Source: Schizochytrium sp. TIO01
Lineage: Eukaryota; Sar; Bigyra; Thraustochytrida; Thraustochytriidae
DNA: 64,000 nt
Direction of reading: 5' to 3'
Assembly: GCA_004764695.1 (NCBI GenBank)
Contig: SMSO01000014.1
Location: 4,494,845 to 4,558,844 of the forward strand
A model generated the notes under the pieces. That model ran no database searches. It saw only the letters and a program-made list of their open reading frames with translations, and had not been told where the DNA came from. This document shows positions 21,558-33,450 of this stretch, piece by piece. Position numbers and translations under genes: made by a program. Position 1 is the stretch's first letter. Each line of letters begins with the position of its first letter.

Positions 21558-24500
21558 CCAAGTTGTAGTGCCTCGACAACACACAACCACTTCCATGCGT
21601 AACCAATAATTACAGGAATTTATGCTACGCCATCTAGTCTTCAAGAAAGTCTGAAATGTTTCATAAGTTCTAATTAACCACACAAGTTGAATGAAATGCC
21701 TTTGACTGTCGTTTGCCCATAGAGCATGTGTTGAGACGTCTACGCTTGTTTATTGGGCTAAGTGTAATCTACCTCTAGTTCGCCTGAAGGAAGGTGAGCT
21801 CCCTCAAACCGGCAAGCCGACGGCCTTTTCGTCTGATTTTATGAGCTTTTCTGTGTGACATAGGATAATACATAATGCCAGCTTTCCCAGCTGGCAAGAA
21901 AGTGTAAGAACATAAGTTCATGTTTTCTGACCAAAGGTGGAAAGTAGGTACATCTTCTACCAGGTGCAGGCGTTTGACCCAGCAACGTTGTCTGTGCCAC
22001 AGAGTGTGCACGAAAGTGATACGCGACTCGAGAATCTCAGCCACTCATCGCACGCAACACCTACCATCAGTTGCAGATGATGAAACACTTCATTGCTTCT
22101 TCTTTAGACTGCTTCTCGATGGGCTAAATTAAACAACAACATGGCATTGACCAGAGCTCTTGTCAGAGCTTCTCAGCATAAAACATACTACTAGGTGCCT
22201 AGGTCCTAGTTCCGAAAAGTCATGAGACTCTGGCTTCTGACCAAACGGTTTTTGAAGGCTCGTACTTCACATCGTCTAAACGGTCGTGAAAAGCTATGAA
22301 GTCAGCCGTTGCAAATAAAGCATCCAATTCTACATCATATTTGGTTGTGTTAAGACTCGAGGAATGTACGTCTTACGTTATGATTTGCTTTCTATTTCTC
22401 TTTGCAACTTTTTTTAATTCTCTTTTTTTTTTTTTTTTTTTTTTTTTAATTAAAATAAATTATTTTTAATACTGAAAAGAATGAAAAGAATGAAAAGAAT
22501 AAATAACAAATAATAAATAATAAAAGGTCCTTAAAAGCACGGGGGAAATCATGCGTAGGTGAGAAAGGATAATCCTAAAGAACTTGAAGTGTTGGCGAGC
22601 AGATCAGCTCTTTAGAATGGAATAAACGCAAGCCAACGTGGGGTTTCCATCTTCCAGTGCAACCACACCCTCGCTGAAGTGTCCGAATATGATCTAAAAA
22701 CCGCATGCCATGTCGTTGTCCAATCAAAGTGCTGGGCTGATTCAAGTTCTAACTGCGCTTACACATGCCAGTAGTAGTACATTGTTGAGCCAGCCTTAGT
22801 AGAGGCTAATCCTACAAGTTAGATCTTTCACACAAACTCAAGTTAGTTCCAGCCGAGGAAAGCCAAAGCATGGAATGCTACCATCACAATTCTCGTACCA
22901 CAAACGTATGAACGGCCTCGTTTTAAAAGCAGATCCGATCCGCAGATAAATCTCCTCGACGGCGTCGCTATATCTGGAAAATAAGAAATTGAGAATCGAG
23001 AAGAGCTTGATTACAGCAACAACGGCAGATAAAACTTCAATTCACGCCCTGCGTTCCTTGAAGGTGATGAGATCCAGCTTTATTGATTGTTGGACTGTCC
23101 TTATTGTCAAGATGACTGAACGCCATTCTCGTAGTTTGCTTTCCGTTTCTTATTATTTATTCAGTATTTTTTAATTAATAACCTACAATATTTTAGTCTC
23201 TAGAAACAACAGGAGCGTCAAATGTGATTAATGAACCGCTGCATAAATAACTCGACCCCTTGAATTACTCGCTGCCAATAGCCATTTCTTCAGTCTCTTA
23301 CCAATTGTAATTCTCGCACAGCATAATGGCCTGTCCTCGCGACGACTTTGTCATCGTGCCAATCGAACCTCGGAAAGAAAAGAATGGGCTGCACTCTCGA
23401 GCCTGGGCTTGTTGAACCGGCTGACCAGCTTGAAAATGATGAGACCCGTTGGTTAATAGTTTGCGCCTTGACTTCTGCGGTTGATTCAATTAATTCTCAG
23501 GGCAGCGGTCTTTCATAACACTCCCAGTCTGCCTGCCTAGAAACCTTGAAAGGCTTCCCAACTTCCTCCAAATTCATGAGCTTGCCTGGAAGACAGGGGC
23601 TACAGTACGATTATATGCGGCATCGCGACGCAATTACGGATCAGCTTGCGTTGGCGAAGAACCAACCATTGATGGTCCTTTTCCAGCTCCTCCGAAATCA
23701 CTCAGCTTGAATTGAATTGGTTTGAGCTCGATCTTTCGAGGGACTTCCTCAGCAGCAGATTGAAGATTGATCCGCAATCGGTTTCTTCACTGGCATTCAT
23801 TACGAACATGTCAGGAAGTGGAAGTCAGGGAATACACGAGAGAGTAAGAGAGAGACACACAGAGAGAGAGAGAGACCTTCTGAGGTCTGATGAACCTGGT
23901 TTGGTTGAACAATAGAATGCGTGAATTGCGCATGCCAAATAAAATGGCACGAGTTGGTAGCTTGCAAAATGGTTGGTATCTTGGCAGGTACCTTCAACCC
24001 ACGATTTTGTCAGATCGATCCCCGGAGCAGCACCGTGGCGTCCGTGAGCTAGCTCTCCAGGGGTCTCGAAATCTGAACGGCGAGCGACTTTTCAGAATTC
24101 ATTCACGCCCAAATTGCGAGAAATCAGTGCTGTGGACAGAATGGTGGCATTTTGTGGTTCGCAAGAATGGTCTTGTAGAAACCTGAACACTGAGGACTGC
24201 ATGAATGTTCTGGCCAGTGGATCACTTTCCCGAGCGCACGCCTCAATTTGGACAACCTATGATTAAGATTGACTTTAAAAGCCTCGTCCATACTTTGTTC
24301 AAGTGAGGGCAAGTTCTTCTCACGTGTAGCTGGAAGCGCACAAGTAACAGATGCCAGTCGAAGGATATATTTCGCAACTCCCACTTTCAATGTCAGAGGT
24401 TGTTTACTCGTTGGCGCAAGTGTCTTCATCATGGGTTCCCTTATTAAAGTAAAGCGCGAAGTGTTGCAGCTGTCCATTCATTGTTTTACAGCGTGCATAA

Positions 24501-24784
24501 AGTTGAACCAAATCTTATATGTTTCGAGGACCAATCATTTTTCGATCTGCCCAGGTCAGCAAGTCGCTATGCAAAGATCGACCATACAGTAGGCATGGAC
24601 CAAGTGCACCAGGTTCGCGATTATTAAAGAGCATATTTTTTTAATACTGTCAAGATCCAACGTAAACCTAAAAAATCAACTTCACTGGCTCATCGGTATA
24701 AGAGAGCCCCCTGCGTAAGATCGCCGAGGCCATGATGCCATGCCGTTGCTACCAGATGATGCATCCTACAGGGATCATCAACCA

Positions 24785-24890
24785 AAACATACAGCAACAG
24801 CTAAAGCAATAGCTAAAGCAACAGCTAAAGCAACAGCTAAAGCAACAGCTAAAGCAACAGCTAAAGCAACAGCTAAAGCAACAGCCACAG
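24785..24890. repeat. 12-bp minisatellite (CAACAGCTAAAG)n
   Basis: About eight tandem copies of a 12-mer. In one frame it gives an Ala-Thr-Ala-Lys repeat peptide without other protein-like features. Confidence 0.9.
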
Positions 24891-25561
24891 GTGCAGGTGA
24901 ATCAGAATCGCTGCACTTGATACTAGGGAGGCGGTATCAAGATATCTTGGAAGCGTAGTATCATTTAGTAGGTTATCCAAAACTGCAGAGAAGCTACTGG
25001 AGTAGATCCTCGAGGCATTTGGATCTCCTTTGACCTTCTCCGAAGTTCAATCATCCTTTTCTGATGTTTAATTTCATCCCGGCAAAGTCTCATCCGCAAG
25101 AAAGCGCCCATCATCATCGTCATTATAGTCCCCACTTTTTCGTTGTCATCTTCATCGCCGCCCACCTCAAAGTTCCACCTTGAAGGAACATATGGAACGG
25201 AACGCTTGTGAATCTTGGAGGGCCGCCTTTGAGGGGTCTTTCAAGCTAGCGGGTCTTTCACGAGCGCCTTAGCTAGCTATCTGTGAGGCTCTTTAGCCTG
25301 GCTGCGGGGCTTTCGCCAGCTGGCTAACCGCAGCGCCCTCGAAGGCAACTTATTCATGTGAGTGCGTGCCTTATTTCTTCGGCTTGTACCGCAAATCAGC
25401 TGAGCTCTCCCCCCGTCGCTCACTGCGCCTCGCCAGCGGGAGAGGCCTTCAGTGGCGCCCTGAGGAGGGCGGTCTTTCACCATGGCGAGGTCTCGCCAAA
25501 CCGACGGACCCAGTCGCCTCCCTAGCCAATTAGCTACTTCGCTGCTGCCTAGCCAAGTAAG

Positions 25562-25860
25562 TAAGCCAATAAATAAGTAAATAAGTAAATAAGTAAATAA
25601 GTAAATAAGTAAATAAGTAAATAAGTAAATAAGTAAATAAGTAAATAAGTAAATAAGTAAATAAGTAAATAAGTAAATAAGTAAATAAGTAAATAAGTAA
25701 ATAAGTAAATAAGTAAATAAGTAAATAAGTAAATAAGTAAATAAGTAAATAAGTAAATAAGTAAATAAGTAAATAAGTAAATAAGTAAATAAGTAAATAA
25801 GTAAATAAGTAAATAAGTAAATAAGTAAATAAGTAAATAAGTAAATAAGTAAATAAGTAA
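25562..25860. repeat. 8-bp satellite (TAAATAAG)n
   Basis: About 37 almost perfect copies of an 8-mer. Because 8 is not a multiple of 3, the minus strand reads as a 24-nt periodic Leu/Ile/Tyr/Phe/Thr sequence that mimics a membrane protein; it is not a gene. Confidence 0.95.
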
Positions 25861-26625
25861 TGCTCTCTCTGATGAGCGATTAGTACTCCGAAGGATCTCA
25901 ATGCGCGAAGATTGCTTCGCCTTCGTGCGATTCTCCTGAAGCGACGATCCCGAGCGCCGTCTCCGTCGATACCCTGCCTCTCTGGCGGCAGAATGCCTCG
26001 GCCTCTCACTGGCTACGTCAGGGATGGAGATGGATCTTTCCCTCGAGGTGAGTTCTGCTGCTTTCATCGAGTTCTCCAGTTCTCGAGTTCTCGAGGCCAT
26101 AGATCCATAGATCCGCATATAGATCCACAGATCCATAGATACAGGTAGACATTGGACGCAGCGATCTCTGCGTGACTCTGCTGTGTTTGTCTCTATGATC
26201 GAAAGCGCCAACGTCATGAAGCAATCAATCGGTACACCGTTGAGCTGCAAACTCTTTGATTGAGGTTGTTATCTCAGCAGGACCTCAGTTCTTGGCTTCC
26301 ATCGATCGCTTTCTGCGCATTCTTCGGCCTTCAAGATCGCCGCGCGAAGATAGAACAGAACGGCTGAGAGAACGCGGGAGCTCGAGTCCCAAGGAACTGC
26401 CGTTCATCCATCCATTCATCCATTCATTCATTCATTCATTCATTCGCTCATGCTCGTCAGAAAGGATGGTGGACCACCGTGAAGGCTCTGCAAGGCTCGC
26501 AGGGTACGCCTCCCAGCTCAGGACAGACTGCCTTTTTCGCGATTTGGGCGTCGTGCGGTCGATCGTAAATCGCTGTTTTCCTTCCTTTGGAGAGCTCTTT
26601 TCTGTGGAATCGAAGAAAGAACTCA

Positions 26626-26995
26626 TCAGAAGAAGGGAACTCAACAAAAGAAAGGAACTCAACGAAAGAAAGGAACTCAACGAAAGATAGAAACTCAACG
26701 AAAGAAAGGAACTCAACAAAATATAGAAATTCAACGAAAGAAAGGATCTCAACGAAAGAAAGGAACTCAAAGAAAGATAGAAACTCAACGAAAGAAAGGA
26801 ACTCAACAAAATATAGAAATTCAACGAAAGAAAGGATCTCAACGAAAGAAAGGAACTCAAAGAAAGATAGAAACTCAACAAGAGACAGAAACTCAACAAA
26901 AGATAGAAACTCAACAAGATATAGAAACTCAAAGAAAGAAAGGCAGAAACTCAAAGAAAGAAAGAAAGACAGAAACTCAAAGAAGAAAGACGCCA
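26626..26995. repeat. Purine-rich minisatellite, GAAAGAAAGGAACTCAACAA-like
   Basis: Imperfect tandem units of about 18-20 bp alternating AAAGAAAGGAACTCAACG and AAAGATAGAAACTCAACG, with a higher-order duplication of about 110 bp (compare 26690-26790 with 26775-26880). Confidence 0.9.
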
Positions 26996-29472
26996 TAACT
27001 TGAACGAGGCGGGTCTTTCATCGTCGAGATCTCTCTCCATCTAGCGAGATATCCGTGTTCTCGACGAGGCTAACAACGGTAGCCCACGCCTGACAAGTCC
27101 ACCGGCACATGCGTCTGCTCGCTCATCCAGTGCGTGCGTAGGCAGCGCGTGCGTTGTTCTCATCCTCATCATACATCACAAGTTCAACTCGAAGGGTAAT
27201 CTTTGCTGTCAACGACACCTAAAACTAAACATCGAAAACTGTGCCATTATCGTATACAGAACACGGGAAAAGGAGAGGATACATATATATATGTATATAT
27301 ACATATATATATATATAACAGAGAGAGAGAGACACGCGCTGAAGAAGAAGAAGAAGATCTTGGAAAGCAAGAGGCCACGAAGAGCAGGGTCCCGAGCGAG
27401 AGGAGGCGGTCTGGCGGGCCTTGGTATGCTTGCAGACAGGCGGTCAGGCGCCGCATGGAACGGCCTCAACGAACCCCCGTTGAGGGCGAAGAGGCGACTG
27501 GGATCGATGGGCCGGTGTCCATTGGCGCTGGAGCAGAGAGAGGGCTTTGAAAGATATGAAAGGTTTGAAAGACGTGAAAGACAGGGAAAGGAAGAAAGAA
27601 AGGAAGAAAGAGAGAGACTGCGAGAAGGCGCGTAGGTAGATGGGTAGGCAAGAGAGTACCCACAGCGGGTTGAAAGACACCGCTACTGCCATCGCTAAAC
27701 ACGCAGGAGGAGGTGTGTTGGGGCAGAAGCAGAACTTGAGCTACGCCGTCTGGCACACGAAAGCTTTGCAGAGCGATTGAGCGATTGTTCAACGGATTGA
27801 GCGATCGACGGGCTGCTTGAGGGATGGAGCGGATCGTTTGGATGAAAACTTATGGGAGAGAGGTGCGGATCGTGTCAGCCAGGAGAGGCAGCTCAGCGAG
27901 AGCCCAGGCAGGACCTGAGAGCCTTGGCACGATAGACACAGTTAGCGCGAACTGACTGTAGCAGCCTTCAACGGCAGGTCTTTCACTTCAGTAAGTAGAA
28001 GGAGGTTGCAGCTGTGGGGACTGGCTGGAACACGAGCGCGCGATCTTTCTTTCTTTCTCTCTGTCTCTCTGTCTCTCTGTAAAATGTATTTATGCCGCCG
28101 TTTGTTTGTTTTAAAGTTGGAGGTCTTTCAGTCTTTCAGTCTTTCAGTCTTTCTTTCTTTCTTTCTTTCATGCTATGAATGATTGATGGATTGATTGAAT
28201 GATTGATTGCCAAGCGTGCCAAAGACGCAACCACGAACATATATCTTTGGTCGCCAGGAAGGAAGGAAAGCCTTGGGCAAAGCTGCTGCGAGAGCTCGTG
28301 AATGGTGATGGGCGGAGGTGGTTGGCAAAGCAAGCAGGTACAGGGAGTGTTCATTGCGAGCATGAAGAAAGAAATCGACCTTGGAACGTCAGGTTTCTCT
28401 ATTTGCGTTTTCCCTTCTGAATACTACTATCTTCCCTTTATTGCGGTAACTATTCTTATCGTAAATAATAACCATCATCATCGAAACGAAAAGCAAAAAT
28501 GCTCAAGGAAACCGCTAAGCAGCGCCTACCGCAATCGCTAGTCCCCGTTCTTCGCTTAACTTTTTCATTTCCTTTTCCTTTTTCTTGTTTGTTAATTTTT
28601 GTTTATAATATACTATGTTTGATATTCAAATAGAAAACTTGAAAGGAAATACCCGCCTAAGAGGTGCTAGTGCCTGCTACTGCAACGGGAGGAGCGAAGG
28701 AATCGTGTCTTTCATTGATTGGGCGCGCAAAGCTCATGAAATCAAGGTCCGCCAAGAAACAGAAAGAGCAAACAAGATAGATAGCGAGCAGCCCGAAGGT
28801 AGATGCAATGCAGAAGGGACGGCCGAGGGTCCACGAGGGAGGCCCAAGAGGCAGGCCGCGCCGGGCCAGCGAGCTCTTTCTCTTTCTTTCTTTCTTTCTT
28901 GCTGGTTTCGCAGCTTCTTCGCTTTTTTGGCGTTTTATAGCAATTACAGCGATTAAGCAGAAAGCGTCTGAAAGAGAGTATTTATTATTGAGGGATCGTG
29001 GAAGAAGAGAAAGGCTCTTAAACATGAATACTTTAAAAGGAAAGAAAACCTAAAATGAAAGAAAGAATAGAATCGTTTTTAAAAACAGAGGAAAGAAAGA
29101 GAAAAAGAACCTCAAAAAAAATAGTTTCTTTGGGCTTAGAATAGCGGGGATAAATAGGCTTCAGGGTAGAAGTACCCTAGCTGGTAGCTGGGGCGGTAAG
29201 ACCTCCTAGGAGACTTGAGAGCTTTGTTTGAAGTTGGAAAAGCAAATGATCAATCAAAACGAAGTTGGAGCCCACGCGCAGAAGCTATAGCTGCGCTGCG
29301 CTGCACTGCACTGCGCGGGCGGGCGGGCGGGAAGGCGGGCAGGCGAGAGCGTGAAGGCCGCCTCGAGGACCCTCGAAGGGAAAGACCTCCTGCCTCCGAG
29401 TCGAGGGAGTGGCTACGACTGCGTTTCCGTTCATTCTCTCTCTGGTTTCTGGGTTTAAATCTGCAATTCACT

Positions 29473-29519
29473 CATTCTCTCATTCTCTCATTCTCTCATT
29501 CTCTCATTCTCTCATTCTC
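29473..29519. repeat. (CATTCTCT)n 8-bp repeat
   Basis: Six copies of CATTCTCT immediately upstream of the GC-rich start region of the next gene. Confidence 0.9.
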
Positions 29520-29654
29520 GCGATCTGCGTCGCAGCGCGGCAAGCCGTTCCGCCGTGAAGGCCGGGCCGCAGCGTGAGGAAGGCTGCTCAGGCGGTGAAC
29601 GACCCAGGCTGCAGGGACGATTCCTGCGACAAGCCGGAAGCCGTCGCAGCTGCC

Positions 29655-32600
29655 ATGCTCCGCTCCAGCGCCCCCGCGAGCAAGACCACGGGGACCCAGA
29701 CTGCGGAACACAGCGAACGGGTCGACGGCGAACCCAGGCTTGGCGAGGAATGCGAACTTGGAGAACGGCGTGCATATGGGAGCGTGGAGGGCGGCGGCGG
29801 TGGCAGGCATTGGAATGATGAGGATGAGGATGATGATGATGATGACAATGGGGAGGAGGAGATGGAGAATAAATTAGGGACTGCGAGGAAAGAGCTCGGG
29901 ATTCGTGGACCAAAACTCGCGCTGAAGACGTCGCAGGGTTCTAAAATCCCGCAAATTGTTGTAAGCAGGGATGTTGAAGGGTTGGACGCTGCCGAAAGCA
30001 TACCCAGCCTTGGCAAAAGACTCACGTGCAAAGGTCAGGAATCACAGTACCACCGGCAGCAGCAACGACTAAGCCAACTCCAGGATCAACAAAAATTGTA
30101 TCTAGAAGAATCGTATACGAAGAGAAACTTGAATATGCACGAGCACAGAGGATTCAATGACGAGGTCGATTATAATGATGCGGAGGTCAATAAAGACTAT
30201 TTACAAGCTACAGAACCTTGGAGAAGAAGGTATTCATCCGCGGAGAATGTCATACCAGAACGAAAAGCTGCTTTCCGTGAACCTACTTCTTCGTCTTCCT
30301 TTCGGAGTGTAAGACCGGGACGTGATGCTAAACCGCCGGATAATGAACCTATTGGCTCGCCCTTCACGCGCACTCGAGCAAGGCACGAATACAATATCGC
30401 TCCTGGACCCTATAAACCTTCTCAGAACAGCAAAATACAAGCACACAATGGTCATAAAGAGCACCAAAAAGTCTCAACATGTGTAATTGGCTATTTACAC
30501 ACTAATTCCGAATCTAAACGATCATCTGGCCAGGTTTCCAATCCGAAGGCTAGCATGGAGTCGCAGTCAGATGAAGTTGTTAATCGCAATGGCAGACATA
30601 CACCAACTACCAGTCTTGCTCCTCCTTCTTCACCAGCAGCTAAGTCACAACATCTTACAAGGGTTTTTCCTCAAATGGTGCGAACGAGTGAACTTGAAAG
30701 AACTCATGGGAGACGGAGAGCGGCATCATCAAATGACAGCAATCACCGCTATCCCCGGCGTCAGCTCTCTCAAAATAAAAAATTCCACACCGATCAAAGC
30801 CGGGAAAACTGCGACAATGATACTGGGGATATGGAAGAGGATATTCTTGAGCTTGAAACGATTAGCCTTTCTGAAAATGAAATGGACAACCTTGACAACT
30901 TGGATAACCTTGACGGAAATGCTGTCTGTCACAATTCGAGTACTAGCGACGAAGATCATGCCCTTGCGAGACAGCCATTAGCTGGTAGACGAACGAGGTC
31001 TGTGTCAACCCTCTCAGCAGCCTCATGCCCCTCCCCACGTTACCACTGTTCCCAAAACGAATCAGTAGCCCCGCGAGCAATTATGCATGATGACTATGAA
31101 ACGCATCGGAGATCCTTTAAACAACCATCAACTTTGACTCGACAAGATGAAAGGATCAGCTCCACCAACTCTAAATTTGACGACGAGGAGATTGGCATTA
31201 CTCCCGCTGCGCCTACCGAGACTAAAGTGTCGTACCGAAGGCATCACTCTTACCGCCATCAACCTCTACACAATGATGACACTTATATTTATGGTGCAAC
31301 CCGTGGTGCGCGTCTGGTAGGTCGCCAACCACAGCATCCAGGGGTAAGTCTCCGCCGGCGACGATTTCGAACGCCATTGCATGCACCAGTTCCACTGAAC
31401 GACGATGTCCAACTCCATCCACCGTTAAGTGATAGTTATGATCAAGACTTCATCGAAGATCCTGATTTCTCGAGCCCAGGCACGAGCGCAAGCACCCTTC
31501 CTGCGCGCTTTGATTATGATTTAGTTCCCCCAGAGCAGCAAGCAAATATCACCGAGAAAAAGAGCAAAAAGGTCCAAGAGTCTGCAACAGAGACTGAATT
31601 AGTTGAGCATGTGCGGCAGGATGATTGTGGGGAATGGTCATCCCTGCCAACGCCCCAACCTTCTGAAGAGAAACATTATTTGCGCCTTGGTAGGCGTGTG
31701 ATAGCACATGCTCCTCTCCCAAGTTATCAAAGTGTCGAAGATATTCATTTGGACAAGGATGACTATGAGAATGATGATCCGAACTCTTCTACTAATCAGC
31801 AGCAAGCCCTACGTTCCTCGTCGCGGCCTAACTTTTTGTGTACATACTCTAGGGATGAACAGAGTGTCGCAAGCGTATTCACCTCCAAGTCACGTCTTTG
31901 TACTGGCATTGGCACTAGTACTACTTCTAATCTCGAAAATGGGCCTGCTTCACCAATCAGGCATCTCCAAACGCGCTCTCTTCGTCAAATGCCTGAGAAT
32001 ATTCTTGCATCTCCTACAAGATTGGTTGGTATCCGTCGTTCCACATCTGCAGCTTCTTCCAGAGAATTTAGTTCACATAGTCATAAGTCTCCTGTAGGCA
32101 GCGGTGCTAGTGCCTTTTTCTCTGTGAATACAAGCCCGCGTTCTCATGTTGTTCCATCCCCGCGGCGGCAATACCGACATAGCTCTGATGTCCTTTCCTC
32201 AGATAGCACTCTCAGCGCCTCGGTTGCTCATTCTCTATTTGTGGTTGCTCCGCCGGTTTCGTCTGCAAGTCGTCGCAATAAGCTTACCCACTTTGAGCCG
32301 TCTAGCCCGCGTGTTCCTGACCTTGCGCAGACCCACCAACCATCTTCGAGTTTAATGGAGGATGTCAGAGAAGGACTGACAGCCTCTAGACCGAGAGGTT
32401 TACCATCCTCGCTAGCGTCACCTCAAATAGCACGGAGTAGTTATGGTGGAATGACTAATCCTGCAAGCCAAAACCCAAGCCCATTGCAGAGTCCTGGTTC
32501 TCGACTTCCCCAATCAAGTGCTCTTAGTCCTAGTTCGCAAAGCTTTTCTATATCAAAACGCAAGTCCTTGGGCAAAACACATCCTTCGTTTTTTGCTGAC

Positions 32601-33032
32601 TCCAACGAACACGTACCTCAGCCCCCGCCTCCTCGTGAAATGATCAGCCAACGTACTGTCGACTTTGACCGAAACCCTACTTTACCAACGCGTAGGATCC
32701 AAAGGTGGCAACATCAAAATAATGACTCTTGTACGCAATATACCGATTTGTCTAGTACGGTTGCCGACTCTTCAGGCGTTCGTAAAACCTTAAGTACAAG
32801 AAGGGATAATGTTTTCCACGATACGGATTCCCTTCTGTTGAATTTGAAGGCTCGTCCTGAAATTTCGCCAGACGCAAATGACGGACTTTTGCCTTTTTCA
32901 TCTAAAACCTCTTCGCTACGACGTCGGTACACCCTAGACAACAGTAAGCAATTTGCAGAGGCTCCTCAAGTGGCACATGATACATATATCACTTCCACAC
33001 GAAGTCTCGACCCTGCACCTGCCGCCTCTTGA
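29655..33032 (+). CDS. Large disordered Ser/Arg-rich protein, unknown function
   Basis: A 1125-aa frame from the first ATG at 29655, uninterrupted to TGA at 33030-33032. The frame is open back to a GTG at 29574, so an upstream exon cannot be excluded. An acidic GAT/GAC run lies about 55-75 residues in. The rest is polar and disordered, rich in Ser, Arg, Pro, Gln and His, with many SP/TP and RxxS sites (RRRYSSAEN, RTRSVSTLS, RRSTSAAS). Only short patches have other character, such as ENEMDNLDNLDNLDGN. There is no membrane span, catalytic motif or repeat of recognised type. It could be a cytoskeletal or signalling scaffold. The uninterrupted length and normal codon use make it real, but I assign no function. 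Confidence 0.75.
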   Translation: MLRSSAPASKTTGTQTAEHSERVDGEPRLGEECELGERRAYGSVEGGGGGRHWNDEDEDDDDDDNGEEEMENKLGTARKELGIRGPKLALKTSQGSKIPQIVVSRDVEGLDAAESIPSLGKRLTCKGQESQYHRQQQRLSQLQDQQKLYLEESYTKRNLNMHEHRGFNDEVDYNDAEVNKDYLQATEPWRRRYSSAENVIPERKAAFREPTSSSSFRSVRPGRDAKPPDNEPIGSPFTRTRARHEYNIAPGPYKPSQNSKIQAHNGHKEHQKVSTCVIGYLHTNSESKRSSGQVSNPKASMESQSDEVVNRNGRHTPTTSLAPPSSPAAKSQHLTRVFPQMVRTSELERTHGRRRAASSNDSNHRYPRRQLSQNKKFHTDQSRENCDNDTGDMEEDILELETISLSENEMDNLDNLDNLDGNAVCHNSSTSDEDHALARQPLAGRRTRSVSTLSAASCPSPRYHCSQNESVAPRAIMHDDYETHRRSFKQPSTLTRQDERISSTNSKFDDEEIGITPAAPTETKVSYRRHHSYRHQPLHNDDTYIYGATRGARLVGRQPQHPGVSLRRRRFRTPLHAPVPLNDDVQLHPPLSDSYDQDFIEDPDFSSPGTSASTLPARFDYDLVPPEQQANITEKKSKKVQESATETELVEHVRQDDCGEWSSLPTPQPSEEKHYLRLGRRVIAHAPLPSYQSVEDIHLDKDDYENDDPNSSTNQQQALRSSSRPNFLCTYSRDEQSVASVFTSKSRLCTGIGTSTTSNLENGPASPIRHLQTRSLRQMPENILASPTRLVGIRRSTSAASSREFSSHSHKSPVGSGASAFFSVNTSPRSHVVPSPRRQYRHSSDVLSSDSTLSASVAHSLFVVAPPVSSASRRNKLTHFEPSSPRVPDLAQTHQPSSSLMEDVREGLTASRPRGLPSSLASPQIARSSYGGMTNPASQNPSPLQSPGSRLPQSSALSPSSQSFSISKRKSLGKTHPSFFADSNEHVPQPPPPREMISQRTVDFDRNPTLPTRRIQRWQHQNNDSCTQYTDLSSTVADSSGVRKTLSTRRDNVFHDTDSLLLNLKARPEISPDANDGLLPFSSKTSSLRRRYTLDNSKQFAEAPQVAHDTYITSTRSLDPAPAAS

Positions 33033-33450
33033 GCTCTGGGAGAGAGAACAGGCTATAAACACCAACCTGAATCTTTTCACTGTAAAGTTTTCCGATACAA
33101 TACCTTAAAATGTAAAGATGCTTTTACTTTCCTTTAAGTTGCATTATGATGGACAGCGCTGATAGGATTCAATGGGTACCACTACCATCGCTTGAATTGC
33201 AAGTAATTGGCACACAGTTTAAAACGCGCATGACGGATTATCCAGTGCGATGACAAAACAAGTGCAGGAGGTAATGTGGCGATCATTGTAAGTGATGGGC
33301 CTGGAAATAGCAAATATGATTGTATTTTTATCAGAGATATTCACTATTTCTAAAGCTTGCGAACATACAAGCTTTCCTTGAACAAACAGTTATACTTGAG
33401 AAACCAAAAGATTTCATCTTTTTGCCTCGTCGTAGTTATAAGGCAACATT
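33033..33450. other. Convergent 3' spacer
   Basis: Separates the stop codons of two convergent genes. Nothing coding or repetitive is visible. Confidence 0.7.

Larger units (their letters stand above)
21558..29654. other. Gene-poor region with satellites
   Basis: Eight kilobases without a gene I can support. Contents include a poly-T tract (about 22423-22448), GA tracts (about 23842-23876), several minisatellites listed separately, AT dinucleotide tracts near 27282-27320, TTTC/GTCT tracts near 28048-28165 and GC-rich patches (about 25290-25500, 29280-29420). The many long frames here (for example on the minus strand at 25.5-27.0 kb) track the repeats. Small spliced genes may have been missed in 21.6-24.7 kb. 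Confidence 0.55.

Noticed and set aside
21775-22044. 89-codon minus-strand frame
   Set aside because: Begins at a GTG with no in-frame ATG near the start and has no recognisable domain; left out of the gene list.
24740-24958. Ala-Thr-Ala-Lys repeat protein
   Set aside because: Product of a 12-bp minisatellite; no flanking coding character.
25549-26250. Long minus-strand frame resembling a multi-span membrane protein
   Set aside because: It is the translation of an 8-bp satellite (TAAATAAG); all frames are open for the same reason.
26432-26996. Overlapping long Leu/Ser/Phe-rich frames on the minus strand and a Lys/Asn/Ser/Glu-rich frame on the plus strand
   Set aside because: Both come from a purine-rich minisatellite; periodic composition without any domain.
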